Shown here in pieces: positions 1 to 10,354 of a DNA stretch of 64,000 bases. The DNA comes from JAFGJU01 sp964570935. Lineage in GTDB: Bacteria > Eisenbacteria > RBG-16-71-46 > JAFGJU01. The position numbers and the translations under genes were made by a program. How positions within the stretch are numbered: the first letter of the stretch is position 1; each line of letters opens with the position of its first letter. The stretch covers positions 4,824 through 68,823 of the forward strand of contig CAZMZP010000003.1 in NCBI GenBank assembly GCA_964570935.1, written 5' to 3'. The notes under the pieces were generated by a model that saw only the letters and a list, made by a program, of their open reading frames with translations, did no database searches and had not been told where the DNA came from.

Positions 1-576
1 GCCATGGACTCCTGCGTGTTGGAGTATTCGATCAAGACCGAGGGCGGCGGTGAAGTGTCGGAGATCAGCGGCACGGTGTACGCCAAGAGGGGCGCACTGC
101 GATACGAGGAGACCGTCACCTCTTCGGCGGACACCCTGAAGCAGATACGCGTCTCCGACGGCCAGACGATCTACCAGATACTGCCCCAGCACGGCGTCGT
201 GAAGGGCATGAACCTGGAGCCGGGCTCGCGGGAATCCAACCTGAGAGCGGTGGAGCAGAAGGGCGCCCTGGTTTCCGTGCTTCCGATCCCGGACGAGGAA
301 TGGAACCCGAGGGGAGGCGTTCGTACCCTGGGGCAGGGAGCGGACAGACGCCTTGTCGTGGTCGCGTCTCCGCCGGAGTCTCCGGGCGGGGCCAAATCCA
401 CATACACGTTCTTCATCGAACCCGAAACGTATCTCATTCGCGAGATAGAGGCCGACCTGGCGCAGCAGCTCGCCGCTGGCGTCATCAAAACAAGGGCGCG
501 CAACTCGTACTGGAACTACCGTGTTCAGGCGGAGGTGCTCGACACCATGTTCCACGTGAACATGGACGAGAAGTGA
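1..576 (+). CDS. LolA-like outer-membrane lipoprotein carrier domain protein (5' partial)
   Basis: The frame is open to the left window edge, so the ATG at 4 may be internal and no signal peptide is visible. The visible 190 residues look like the beta-rich LolA/LolB-type fold: a GTVYAKRGALRYEE strand pair near the start, a basic or polar middle, and an ending with TRARNSYWNYRVQAEV. Such proteins carry lipoproteins across the periplasm or act as outer-membrane sensors. The next gene starts 77 bases downstream on the same strand. Fold assignment rests on pattern and length only; a generic exported hypothetical is the alternative. Confidence 0.5.
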   Translation, partial: AMDSCVLEYSIKTEGGGEVSEISGTVYAKRGALRYEETVTSSADTLKQIRVSDGQTIYQILPQHGVVKGMNLEPGSRESNLRAVEQKGALVSVLPIPDEEWNPRGGVRTLGQGADRRLVVVASPPESPGGAKSTYTFFIEPETYLIREIEADLAQQLAAGVIKTRARNSYWNYRVQAEVLDTMFHVNMDEK

Positions 577-652
577 GACCGGCGGCGCGCGGGGCTTGGT
601 TCCGACTACGCACCCGGCGCGGCCCGCACCCGGACACCGACGGGGTAAGCAA

Positions 653-1438
653 TTGAACGCACGAGAACTTACGAACCTGTTCGACGCGGCGGTCGCCGCC
701 GCCAGAATCGGCGGGGACATCCTGAGAGCGGGCATGTCCGTCAAGAAGCGCGTGGCCTACAAGGGCAAGGTCAACCTGGTCACGCAGGTGGACACGCGCT
801 CCGAGAAGGCCATCATGAAGTACCTGGGAGGGCGTTTCCCGGGCCACGCGTTCCTGGCCGAGGAGAGCGGGAGCTCAGCGCGGGCCTCGGAATTCCTCTG
901 GATCATAGACCCTCTCGACGGCACCACGAATTACGCCCACGGCTACCGCTCATACTGCGTCTCGATAGCCCTGAGCGTTCGGGGCACGGTCGCGCTGGGC
1001 GTGGTGTACGACCCTAACCTGGACGAGCTTTTCACGGCCGTCCGAGGCCGGGGCGCCCGGCTCAACGGAAAGAAGATCTCCGTCTCCCCCACCGGGTCCC
1101 TGTCGAAGAGCCTCCTGGCCACCGGCTTCCCCTACGACGTGAGGGAGAGCAGGAACAACAACCTCGACCATTTCTCCAATTTCGCGTTGAAGAGCCAGGC
1201 GGTCAGGCGCGCGGGTTCCGCCGCCCTGGACCTGTGCCACGCGGCGTGCGGGCGGTTCGACGGCTACTGGGAGCTCAAGCTGGGGCCGTGGGACGTGGCC
1301 GCGGGCTCGCTGATGGTTGTGGAGGCGGGCGGCAGAGTGAGCGATTTCAAGGGCGGCAAGTTCGACATCCACATGAAGGAACTGCTGGCCTCAAACGGTC
1401 GCATCCACAGACAGATGCTGGACGTGCTGAACGCGTGA
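653..1438 (+). CDS. suhB: Inositol-1-monophosphatase family protein
   Basis: Mg2+-dependent phosphatase of the IMPase/SuhB family, hydrolysing inositol monophosphate or related sugar phosphates in the cytosol. The signatures are all present: the EES metal-site motif near residue 70, DPLDGTTN near residues 86-93, and WDVAAGSLMVVEAGG in the C-terminal third. At 261 residues it has the usual length. I place the start at the TTG at 653, just after GGGGTAAG and where homology begins; an ATG at 596 is in frame but adds a Pro/Arg-rich non-homologous leader. SuhB can also act in rRNA antitermination in Proteobacteria; nothing here tests that. Confidence 0.88.
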   Translation: MNARELTNLFDAAVAAARIGGDILRAGMSVKKRVAYKGKVNLVTQVDTRSEKAIMKYLGGRFPGHAFLAEESGSSARASEFLWIIDPLDGTTNYAHGYRSYCVSIALSVRGTVALGVVYDPNLDELFTAVRGRGARLNGKKISVSPTGSLSKSLLATGFPYDVRESRNNNLDHFSNFALKSQAVRRAGSAALDLCHAACGRFDGYWELKLGPWDVAAGSLMVVEAGGRVSDFKGGKFDIHMKELLASNGRIHRQMLDVLNA

Positions 1439-1509
1439 CCGTCGCGCGTGTCACGTTGGCGGCGGATTGTCCGGCGGCGCGCCGGTCCCGTTGCGGGGGC
1501 CCGCCCCAC

Positions 1510-1537
1510 TTGACCCGCAAGCGCGGTGTGATAATAT
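1510..1537 (+). promoter_or_regulatory. Possible sigma-70-type promoter for the Lon-type protease gene
   Basis: TTGACC at 1510-1515 and TAATAT at 1532-1537 are separated by 16 bases, about 85 bases ahead of the GTG start at 1622. The region is otherwise GC-rich, which makes the AT-rich -10 stand out. The assignment is pattern-based only. Confidence 0.4.
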
Positions 1538-1621
1538 TCGCAAAGATTCCCGAGACGCTTCAGTATCCCGCCGGCCGCTCGACTCGCGCGGCGGCTGCCG
1601 CGAACACAACCGGAGGAAGAC

Positions 1622-4090
1622 GTGACCAAGAAGAAACCCGCCCGGGTCCCCGTCGCGAAGCTGAGATGGACGTGCCCGGTTAACAAGCTCAGATTCAAGA
1701 CCACTAAGGACGTCGAGGTTTGCACGAAGATAATCGGGCAGGAGCGCGCCCTGGGCGCGATACGCCTCGGCCTGGACATCGAGAGCATCGGGTACAACAT
1801 CTACGTCGCCGGTTTCGTGGGTACGGGCAGGAACACGACCATCAAGCGCCTCCTGGAGCAGCTGGAGAAGGGAGAGACCTCACCCGACGACCTCTGCTAC
1901 GTGCACAACTTCCACAACCCCGACGCGCCCTCCCTCATCGCCCTGCCGGCCGGCAGGGGGAAGGTCTTCAGGAACGACATGAATCTCCTGATAGAAACGC
2001 TGCAGAGAAACGTGCCGCTCATATTCGAGGACGAACGCTACCAGGAAAACAGAAAGAAGATCGTGGAGACGTTCAAGAACCGGGAGAAGGAGATTCTGAA
2101 GACCCTCGAGAAGCGCGTCGAGGGCGAAGGATTCGTCCTGGCGCAGGTCCAGACTGGCCCTTACACGCGGCCCGAGGTCCTGCCGCTCGTGGGCGAGAAC
2201 GCCGTCGCGATGGAGCAGCTCGAGAAATCCGTCGAGGAGGGCAAACTCCAGAAGGCGGACCTGGAAAAGAAGAGGCAGCAGCACGAGCAGCTTTCCGAGA
2301 ATCTGGAGAGCGCCTTCAAGGACGTGAGGAAGATAGAGAAGCAGATGAAGGGTCAGCTCGACAGCTTCGACATGCAGGCCGTCCTCCCTATGGTGAAGGA
2401 CGCGATCGGGGAGCTGAAACAGAAATACGCAAAGCAGAAGAAGCTCCTGGCCTACTTCGGAGACGTGGAGAAGGACATCACCGAGAACATAGACAAGTTC
2501 AAGCCCAAGGGCGAACAGCCGCCCATGCTGATGCCGTTCATGCCGCTCCCGCAGAGGGCGGACGAGTTCCTGGAATACGACGTCAACGTGGTCGTCGACA
2601 ACTCCGAGACGCAGGGCAGGCCGGTGATCATAGAGACGACGCCGACGCACAGAAACCTTTTCGGCTCCGTGGAGAGAGTCGTTGGCAGGTTCGGAGAATG
2701 GAAGAGCGACTTCACGCGCATAAAGGCGGGCTCCCTGCTCAGGGCCAACGGTGGCTACCTGGTGCTGAACGCCCTGGACGTCCTGATAGAGCCCGGCGTC
2801 TGGCAGACGCTCAAGCGCACTATCAGGAACAGGATAGTGGAGATTCAGCCCTACGACCCGTTCTACATGTTCTCAGGCACGTCCATGAAGCCGGAGCCCG
2901 TGAACTTCGACCTCAAAGTCGTGATGATAGGCGACACGTACCTGTACCACTTGCTGTACGCATACGACGAAGACTTCAGGAAGACCTTCAAGGTCAAGGC
3001 CGACTTCGACACGGTGATGACGCGTAACACGGAGTCCATCCACGATTTCGCGTGTTTCATCGCGAAGATAGTCACGAACGAGAAGCTCAGGCACTTCGAC
3101 AGGAGCGGGGTCGGCGCAGTGGTCGAATACGGCGTCAGACTGGGCGGCCACCGGGAGAAAGTGACTGCGCGCTTTCTGCAGATCGCCGACATCGTCCGGG
3201 AGGCCAACTACTGGGCGGGGAAGGCGAAGAGCGAGCTGGTCAAGGCGGAGCACGTCGACAAGGCGATCGAGGAGAAGGTCTACCGCGTCAGACTCATCGA
3301 GGAAAAGGTACAGGAGCTCATAGACGAGGGCATCCTGATGATCGACATCACCGGCAGCAGGGTCGGCCAGGTCAACGGACTGTCCATTTACGACCTGGGA
3401 GACCACGCGTTCGCGAAGCCGGCCAAGATAACCGTCCAGACCTCGATGGGCAGGTCTGGAATCATCAACATCGAGAGAGAGGCGAACCTGAGCGGCCGCA
3501 CGCACGACAAGGGCGTTCTCATCATGACGGGCTACGTCAGGGCCATGTACGCGAAGGAGCGGCCCCTCACCCTGAGCGCCAGCATCTGCTTCGAGCAGTC
3601 GTACGCGGGCGTCGAGGGAGACAGCGCCTCGGCCGCGGAGCTGTTCGCGTTTGTCTCGAGCCTGTCGGAGGTGCCACTCAGGCAGGACATCGCCGTCACG
3701 GGTTCGGTTAACCAGATGGGCGAGATCCAGCCCATAGGCGGAGTGAACGAGAAGATCGAGGGCTTCTTTGACGTTTGCAGGGCCAAGGGACTCACCCGAA
3801 GGCAGGGAGTCGTCATCCCCGAGCGGAACGTTCAGGACCTGATGCTGCGCAAGGACGTCGCTGCCGCGGTCTCCAGGGGCCGGTTCCACATCTATCCCAT
3901 CAAGAAGGTGGAGGAAGGCATAGAAATACTGACCGGCAAACCCGCCGGCGCGCGCGGCAAGAACGGCCGGTACCCCAGGGGAACCGTCAACTACCTGATG
4001 GACAGGAAGCTCGAGGACATGAGCCACAAGATGTCGGAGTTCGGCGAGAAGCCTAAGGACGACGAGAACAAGAACTCCGCGAAGAAATAG
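1622..4090 (+). CDS. Lon-related ATP-dependent protease (AAA+ with S16 peptidase domain)
   Basis: An 822-residue AAA+ serine-lysine protease of the Lon-related YcbZ/LonB-like group. The GTG start at 1622 follows a good GGAGGA at 1612-1617. A Walker A-like GFVGTGRNTT lies near residue 65. A long charged, probably coiled-coil insert (about residues 130-300) follows, as is usual in this group. The C-terminal proteolytic domain has the catalytic Ser in EGDSAS (Ser668) and the Lys in GGVNEKIEG (Lys711). It lacks the N-terminal LAN domain of classical Lon. The last 50 residues are charged and variable. Expected role: cytosolic protein quality control or regulated proteolysis. Confidence 0.93.
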   Translation: MTKKKPARVPVAKLRWTCPVNKLRFKTTKDVEVCTKIIGQERALGAIRLGLDIESIGYNIYVAGFVGTGRNTTIKRLLEQLEKGETSPDDLCYVHNFHNPDAPSLIALPAGRGKVFRNDMNLLIETLQRNVPLIFEDERYQENRKKIVETFKNREKEILKTLEKRVEGEGFVLAQVQTGPYTRPEVLPLVGENAVAMEQLEKSVEEGKLQKADLEKKRQQHEQLSENLESAFKDVRKIEKQMKGQLDSFDMQAVLPMVKDAIGELKQKYAKQKKLLAYFGDVEKDITENIDKFKPKGEQPPMLMPFMPLPQRADEFLEYDVNVVVDNSETQGRPVIIETTPTHRNLFGSVERVVGRFGEWKSDFTRIKAGSLLRANGGYLVLNALDVLIEPGVWQTLKRTIRNRIVEIQPYDPFYMFSGTSMKPEPVNFDLKVVMIGDTYLYHLLYAYDEDFRKTFKVKADFDTVMTRNTESIHDFACFIAKIVTNEKLRHFDRSGVGAVVEYGVRLGGHREKVTARFLQIADIVREANYWAGKAKSELVKAEHVDKAIEEKVYRVRLIEEKVQELIDEGILMIDITGSRVGQVNGLSIYDLGDHAFAKPAKITVQTSMGRSGIINIEREANLSGRTHDKGVLIMTGYVRAMYAKERPLTLSASICFEQSYAGVEGDSASAAELFAFVSSLSEVPLRQDIAVTGSVNQMGEIQPIGGVNEKIEGFFDVCRAKGLTRRQGVVIPERNVQDLMLRKDVAAAVSRGRFHIYPIKKVEEGIEILTGKPAGARGKNGRYPRGTVNYLMDRKLEDMSHKMSEFGEKPKDDENKNSAKK

Positions 4091-4170
4091 GGCGGCCGCG
4101 ACCCCACGCCGGATGCCGCTCGACCGGGCGCCCGATGACGCCGGCCGGGCGTAGTCCGCCGGAAACAGCG

Positions 4171-4207
4171 AGGCCACGAGCCCCGATTACCGGGACCTCG
4201 TGGCCTT
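4171..4207. terminator. Bidirectional hairpin terminator between convergent genes
   Basis: AGGCCACGAG at 4171-4180 pairs with CTCGTGGCCT at 4198-4207, and an inner CCCG/CGGG (4182-4185/4191-4194) extends the stem. It lies between the Lon-type protease stop (4090) and the transketolase stop (4239), which converge. There is no long T-run on either side, so its efficiency is uncertain. Confidence 0.6.
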
Positions 4208-4238
4208 CGCCTTTCAAGCGTGAATCATCCGACCGGAG

Positions 4239-6437
4239 CTATCGCCTTCCTCTGCGAGCCCGCGCAGACGACCGCGACTTCTTGGCGGCCGGCTTAGGCA
4301 CGGCTTTCCTTGCGGCGGCCTTCTTCTTGGGCGCCGCCTTCCTGGCCACCGGCTTGGCAGTCCGAACGGTCTTGGCCGCCGGCTTGCCGGCAGGCTTCGC
4401 GGCCTTCCCGGCCTTGAGTCCCTTCCTCTTCGCGAAGTCGTACAGCTCCTTCGCCTTGGCCGCGACGTGCTCCGCGCTGACCTCGAACTCTTTGATGAGC
4501 TCCCACGGCGCGCCGGACTCGCCGAACCTGTCCTTCACCCCGACCATGCCCAAGATGACCGGCTCGCCATAAAGCTCAGGAGCCTGCGCGATGGCGGCGG
4601 CCACCAGGTTACCCAGGCCGCCGACCTGATGCTCCTCGGCGGAGACCACGATGCCTGTCTCGAGCGCCGCCTTGACGATGGTCTTGGCGTCGAGCGGCTT
4701 CACGGTGTGCATGTTGACGACCCTTGTCTCGATCCCGAATTCCTTTTTCAAGATGTAGGCCGCCCTCATGGCCTCGGGCACTTCAGGACCGTTCGCGATG
4801 ATCGTGAGGTCTTCGTTCTCGTTCCTGTACTTGGACGCCAGCATCGTCTCGAACGCGTCGATGAACCTGTCTCCCTCTTTGCGGAGCCGTATCACGTTCG
4901 CCTCGCCGTACTTGAACGGCGTGCTCTGACCGGTGACTATCGGAGTGGCCTCCCTGGCAAATCTTAAGTACTTCGGGCCGTCGTGCTCGAACAGCAGGAA
5001 GTCGCCGGCCTTCTTGGTCTCGATTGCATCGCACGGCACCACCACGGTCATGTTCGGCAGACCGCACATCTGGAAGAGCTCTTCCAGGGCCTGGTGCGTC
5101 GCGCCGTCCGGACCCACCGAAACACCTCCGTGCGCTCCGGCCACGAACACGTTGAAGTTGCCGTAGCAGACCGTGGTGCGCAGCTGGTCAAGGTTCCTGC
5201 CCGAGGCGAACACGCCGTAAGTCCCGAACACCGGCAGCTTGCCTTCCTTGGCGAGGCCCGCCGCCACACCCGTGGCGCTCTGCTCGGCGATGCCCATGCT
5301 CAAGAACCGCTCTTTCCTCTCGGGGTTGCTGGTGTAGAAGTCGCTTATCGTTATCGATCCCGATATGTCGGCGCCCAGGCACACGACTCTGTCGTCGTAG
5401 CCGCATTCCTGGAGACAGCCGCCGAAACCCTTCCTGGTGGGCTGCATGTCGACTTTCATGTTGGGAGCCGCGTTCCAGAAGTAGTTCTTCGAGAAGTGCG
5501 GCATCTTCGCGTCCAGCGTCTTCTCCGCCCACGCCTGGAACTTCTTGGACTTCTCAATCATCCTCTGAACGGGCATCTTCTCCTCGAGTCCGAGCTGCTT
5601 CAGTCCCTTCATGGCCTCGTCGAGGGACGGAGACTTGCCGTGCCAGCCCGCCACGTTCTCCATGAAGTCAACGCCCTTCCCCTTCACGGTGTCGGCGATG
5701 ATGACCGTGGGCTTGCCCTTGAAGTTCCTCGCCTTCTCGAAGGCGTCCAGGATCTGGCCCATGTCGTGGCCGTCTATTTCGATGACGTTCCAATTGAAGC
5801 TCTTGTATTTCTCGGCGAGCGGGTCGACGTTCATGACGTCCTCCACCCACCCGTCGATCTGGAGCCGGTTCTTGTCTATGATGCCCACCAGGTTGTCCAG
5901 CTTGTAGTGGCCCGCCTCCATGACGGCTTCCCAGACCTGCCCTTCCTGCTGTTCTCCGTCACCCATGAAGCAGAACACCCGGTAGCTCTTGCCGTCCAGC
6001 TTGCCCGCGAGGGCGATGCCGTTGGAGACGCTCAACCCCTGGCCCAGCGAGCCGGATGAGATCTCCACGCCCTTGAGCTTGAGCCAGTGCGGGTGGCCCT
6101 GGAACGGGCTGTACAGCTTTCTCAGAGTCACGACGTCTTCAATGTCGAAGTAGCCGCTGGCGCCCAGACAGAGGTACAGAGACGGGGCCTTGTGGCCGGT
6201 CGACCAGATTATCCGGTCCCTGCCCTTCCAGTTCGGGTCCTTGGGGTCGTGCTTGGCGACGTTCAGGTAAAGCGCGGCCGCCAGGTCCATGACCGAGAGT
6301 GTTCCGCCCGCGTGGCCCGAGCCTGCCGCGGCAAGACACACCAAGTTATAGCCTCTCAACGAATTAGCGGCCTCGACCAGCTCTTCCTTCGAGAGCTGCT
6401 TGATGACCTTTCCGGTTTTTGAGTCGACTATCGGCAT
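4239..6437 (-). CDS. tkt: Transketolase with a lysine-rich, histone-H1-like C-terminal tail
   Basis: Thiamine-diphosphate enzyme of the non-oxidative pentose phosphate pathway, 732 residues. The start ATG at 6437 has a strong CTGAGGAGG upstream. N-terminal TPP-binding domain: GSGHAGG near residue 40 and GDGEQQEGQ with the NRLQ that closes the TPP motif. The pyrimidine domain (GIAEQ) and the C-terminal transketolase domain end near residue 670. The last 62 residues (from about 671) contain 25 Lys/Arg, many Ala and Pro in KPA/KKAA repeats, and no acidic residues, which is not part of any transketolase fold. Tandem orientation with histidine phosphatase and enolase suggests a central-carbon unit. 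Confidence 0.93.
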   Translation of the reverse strand: MPIVDSKTGKVIKQLSKEELVEAANSLRGYNLVCLAAAGSGHAGGTLSVMDLAAALYLNVAKHDPKDPNWKGRDRIIWSTGHKAPSLYLCLGASGYFDIEDVVTLRKLYSPFQGHPHWLKLKGVEISSGSLGQGLSVSNGIALAGKLDGKSYRVFCFMGDGEQQEGQVWEAVMEAGHYKLDNLVGIIDKNRLQIDGWVEDVMNVDPLAEKYKSFNWNVIEIDGHDMGQILDAFEKARNFKGKPTVIIADTVKGKGVDFMENVAGWHGKSPSLDEAMKGLKQLGLEEKMPVQRMIEKSKKFQAWAEKTLDAKMPHFSKNYFWNAAPNMKVDMQPTRKGFGGCLQECGYDDRVVCLGADISGSITISDFYTSNPERKERFLSMGIAEQSATGVAAGLAKEGKLPVFGTYGVFASGRNLDQLRTTVCYGNFNVFVAGAHGGVSVGPDGATHQALEELFQMCGLPNMTVVVPCDAIETKKAGDFLLFEHDGPKYLRFAREATPIVTGQSTPFKYGEANVIRLRKEGDRFIDAFETMLASKYRNENEDLTIIANGPEVPEAMRAAYILKKEFGIETRVVNMHTVKPLDAKTIVKAALETGIVVSAEEHQVGGLGNLVAAAIAQAPELYGEPVILGMVGVKDRFGESGAPWELIKEFEVSAEHVAAKAKELYDFAKRKGLKAGKAAKPAGKPAAKTVRTAKPVARKAAPKKKAAARKAVPKPAAKKSRSSARARRGRR

Positions 6438-6502
6438 TTTTCCTCCTCAGAACCTCGAAAACGCCAGAGAGTTGGTGAAGAACAGACTGCCATATGCGCG
6501 GC

Positions 6503-6535
6503 CCCGCAGGCGGGCCAGAGTCCCGCAGGCGGGCC
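6503..6535. repeat. Two direct copies of a short GC palindrome
   Basis: CCCGCAGGCGGGCC occurs at 6503-6516 and again at 6522-6535; each copy can fold on itself (CCCGC/GCGGG). They sit between the histidine phosphatase stop and the transketolase start on the minus strand. A one-base-longer relative, CCCGCCAGGCGGGCC, lies inside folC at 31393-31407. A REP-like element or a local mRNA hairpin are both possible. Confidence 0.5.
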
Positions 6536-6642
6536 GGCGCCTTGAAAACGCTTCAGGAAATTAACCTCAACAGGGTAGACCAGGCTCCGGGCGGAGTCAA
6601 GGCAAATGGGGACGCGCGGCGGGCGGGATGCGGGGGATGGGC

Positions 6643-7263
6643 CTAGAAGTCCTCGGGCGTGGCTCCTGGCAGCTTGACCTTCCTCTCCCCGACCAGCCGG
6701 TTTCCTTCGAACAAGAACGAGGTCATCTCGAGGTTCGTCACCCACTCTCCAAGCGACTCGATGCAGCTCTTCCCTCGAATCAGCCCGTGGAATTGCTGAA
6801 GGAAGACGCCGTGTGAGACGACGAGTATTCTCGAGCCGCGGTAGTGCCGGAAGAGAAAACTGCGGAACTGTCTCGAGCGCTCCCACAGCTGCTCGAACGG
6901 CTCGCCTCCGGGCGGATTGACCGAATGCAGGTCGCCTCCGACCTTTATGAACAGTATCCTGGGCCTGAAACGCCTCACTTCTTCCCAGGTGCGGCCTTCC
7001 ATCGCGCCGAAGTTCCGTTCGTTACAGTAGGGACACTGCACTATGGGACGGGACGCGCCGACCAGGAGCCGGGCGGTGTCCACGGCCCTGGCCAGCGTCG
7101 AGGTCACGACCACGTCGAAAGCGGCGCCGTTCACGCCTGCAGCGGCCTGCTTCGCTTCGCGCTTGCCCCGGGGGCTCAACGGCACGTCCATCGTGCCGGC
7201 GTATCGCTGCTCCTCGCCGAACCTGGTCCTGGCGTGTCTGATAGTGCTGATGGTGGTGTTCAC
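6643..7263 (-). CDS. Histidine phosphatase (phosphoglycerate mutase-like) family protein
   Basis: A 206-residue enzyme of the dPGM/PhoE branch. The phospho-accepting His is in TIRHARTRFGEE near the N-terminus (RHA rather than the usual RHG). GTMDVPLSPRG and the second catalytic His in LVVSHGVFLQQF follow. I choose GTG at 7263 because GGAGG ends about seven bases upstream; the GTG three codons earlier would touch the ribosome site. It lies between enolase and transketolase, so a glycolytic phosphoglycerate mutase role is plausible, but phosphatases of this family act on many small phosphate esters. Confidence 0.82.
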   Translation of the reverse strand: MNTTISTIRHARTRFGEEQRYAGTMDVPLSPRGKREAKQAAAGVNGAAFDVVVTSTLARAVDTARLLVGASRPIVQCPYCNERNFGAMEGRTWEEVRRFRPRILFIKVGGDLHSVNPPGGEPFEQLWERSRQFRSFLFRHYRGSRILVVSHGVFLQQFHGLIRGKSCIESLGEWVTNLEMTSFLFEGNRLVGERKVKLPGATPEDF

Positions 7264-7347
7264 GAGCCTCACCTCCGCTGGACGCGACTATCCAGGTTGA
7301 CAAACGGGACGGGGTCGATGGCAGCCGCTGACACTCTCAGCCCGGTT

Positions 7348-8520
7348 TTATCCGGCCGTCAATCTCAGAATTTCGTTCAGTCTGACGACGGAAGAGTAGT
7401 CGGTGAAGAGCGGACCGATCTTGATGTATTTCACGTCCAGCACGCAGGTGAACGCGGACAGGAAGGTCGACTCGGTGCTTATGGACCGGTGCGACGTAAT
7501 GGCCGTCATGCCGCACCGTTCCGCGGTTTCGATCGCCCGTCTCACGGCCGTGACAGTGCCGGACTGGTTCGGCTTGACCACGGCCGCATGCGAGAGCCGT
7601 CTTCTCGCCCCGTCCTCGATGCGCGCAGCGTCGGACGAGTAGAGATTGTCGCCGACCACCATATATCCAGTATCGGCAGCAGTGAGCGCGGCCCACAGGC
7701 CGAAATCGGTCTCCTGAAACGGGTCCTCGACGAACGCGATCCCGTACTCGCGTATGAGGCCGTGCCAGTACTCCAGAAACTGCTCGCCGCCGCGGCGCTT
7801 CCCGTCCGTCAGGGCGAGAGCGTAGCCGCCTTCATCTGCGAGGTCTCCAGCCGAAGCGTCTATCATCAGGTCATATTCGCCCGTGAGCCCCAGGCCGTCG
7901 CGGACCTTGAGCAGGAACTCTATACATTCCCTGTTGTCGAGTGTCGAAAACCTATAGACCGGGTTTCCGTTCACGACCACGCGCTCAAGCGTGAGAAGGC
8001 CTTCCCGCACCTTCCGCTGTATCTCGGCGTGGTCGCGTACGACCCTCTCCACGTCGTTTGAGCGCGAGACGAGCATGAACTCGGAGAAATCGCTCAGGAC
8101 CGGGTTGGTATACGCGTGCCTGCCGCCGTTGAGGACGTTGAGGCAGAGATTGGGCGCCCGAAGCGGCGCCTCGGGTCTGCCCAGCAGTACGAACGGCGGC
8201 TCCGTCCGTGACCGCGCGTCGAAGAGAGCCAGCGACAGCGCGAAGGCGTTGTTCCTGCCGAACGTAGGGATGTTACGTTCGAGGTATGAGTCAAAAGACT
8301 CCTGGGTCAGCGGCGAGTCCGGAATCGCGTCCTTCTTCAGCCGGGCCACGACCGATTCCGGACCGGCCGGGCTGGTCTTGTCCTCATAGACACTTATGGT
8401 CTCGCCCTGCGGGGCCGCGCCCGCGCCCACGCGGCCGTCCTCCAGCTCGACCACGAATTCGGTCGTGAACTCGGCGTGCGAGTTGAGGATGCGGCGGAAG
8501 GAAAGCGATTTGATATTCAA
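7348..8520 (-). CDS. eno: Divergent enolase
   Basis: Interconverts 2-phosphoglycerate and phosphoenolpyruvate. At 390 residues it is about 40 shorter than typical enolase and strongly diverged, yet the active-site motifs survive: NGGRHA (His), SEFM (Glu), DEGG (Glu), the metal Asp in LMIDAS, Glu in FVEDP, Asp in VVGDN, the catalytic Lys in VVKPNQSGT, SHRS, and the final Lys in KYIKIG. The TTG at 8520 is the likely start: GGAGG lies six bases before it but only three before the alternative GTG at 8523. It may be the only glycolytic enolase of the organism or a paralogue; the window cannot tell. Confidence 0.85.
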   Translation of the reverse strand: MNIKSLSFRRILNSHAEFTTEFVVELEDGRVGAGAAPQGETISVYEDKTSPAGPESVVARLKKDAIPDSPLTQESFDSYLERNIPTFGRNNAFALSLALFDARSRTEPPFVLLGRPEAPLRAPNLCLNVLNGGRHAYTNPVLSDFSEFMLVSRSNDVERVVRDHAEIQRKVREGLLTLERVVVNGNPVYRFSTLDNRECIEFLLKVRDGLGLTGEYDLMIDASAGDLADEGGYALALTDGKRRGGEQFLEYWHGLIREYGIAFVEDPFQETDFGLWAALTAADTGYMVVGDNLYSSDAARIEDGARRRLSHAAVVKPNQSGTVTAVRRAIETAERCGMTAITSHRSISTESTFLSAFTCVLDVKYIKIGPLFTDYSSVVRLNEILRLTAG

Positions 8521-8653
8521 CACCGGCCTCCAGTCTGTCTGCTTTTCTATCGGACTCGTCCGCCGAGGTCAAGCTGTTTGTTGGCCGCGTGTACGTCACG
8601 GAAGGCGGCGCGGCGCCGGCACGGGGCAAAATGGTCCCGGGCTCCCGCAAAGC

Positions 8654-8687
8654 AGAGGGGGCCGGCCTCGACTGACCGTCCCCCTCT
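8654..8687 (-). terminator. Hairpin terminator downstream of mdh
   Basis: AGAGGGGGCCGG at 8654-8665 pairs with CCGTCCCCCTCT at 8676-8687, 11 of 12 positions matching. It lies about 80 bases past the mdh stop codon on the minus strand and before the enolase start. There is no clear T-run. Confidence 0.5.
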
Positions 8688-8764
8688 TGAAGCGTCTTGC
8701 GTCGCCGCGGCTTCCGTGGCGCGGGATCCGGACCCCGTCCAAACGCGCCGCTCGGCGCCCGTCG

Positions 8765-10240
<1,476 letters not shown>

Positions 10241-10269
10241 TTGACGTTAGCCCGGAAGTGGCGTATACT
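10241..10269 (+). promoter_or_regulatory. Strong sigma-70-type promoter
   Basis: TTGACG at 10241-10246 and TATACT at 10264-10269 are exactly 17 bases apart. A transcript would start near 10276, giving an untranslated leader of about 80 bases before the ATG at 10355. This is the best promoter match in the window. Confidence 0.7.
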
Positions 10270-10354
10270 TCCGTGATGTTGGAATTGTATCCCCTCGCGT
10301 TCTACAATCGTGGCTACCGGAGTGTGTTTTAGTCCCCTCACCCAGGAGGTCCTC

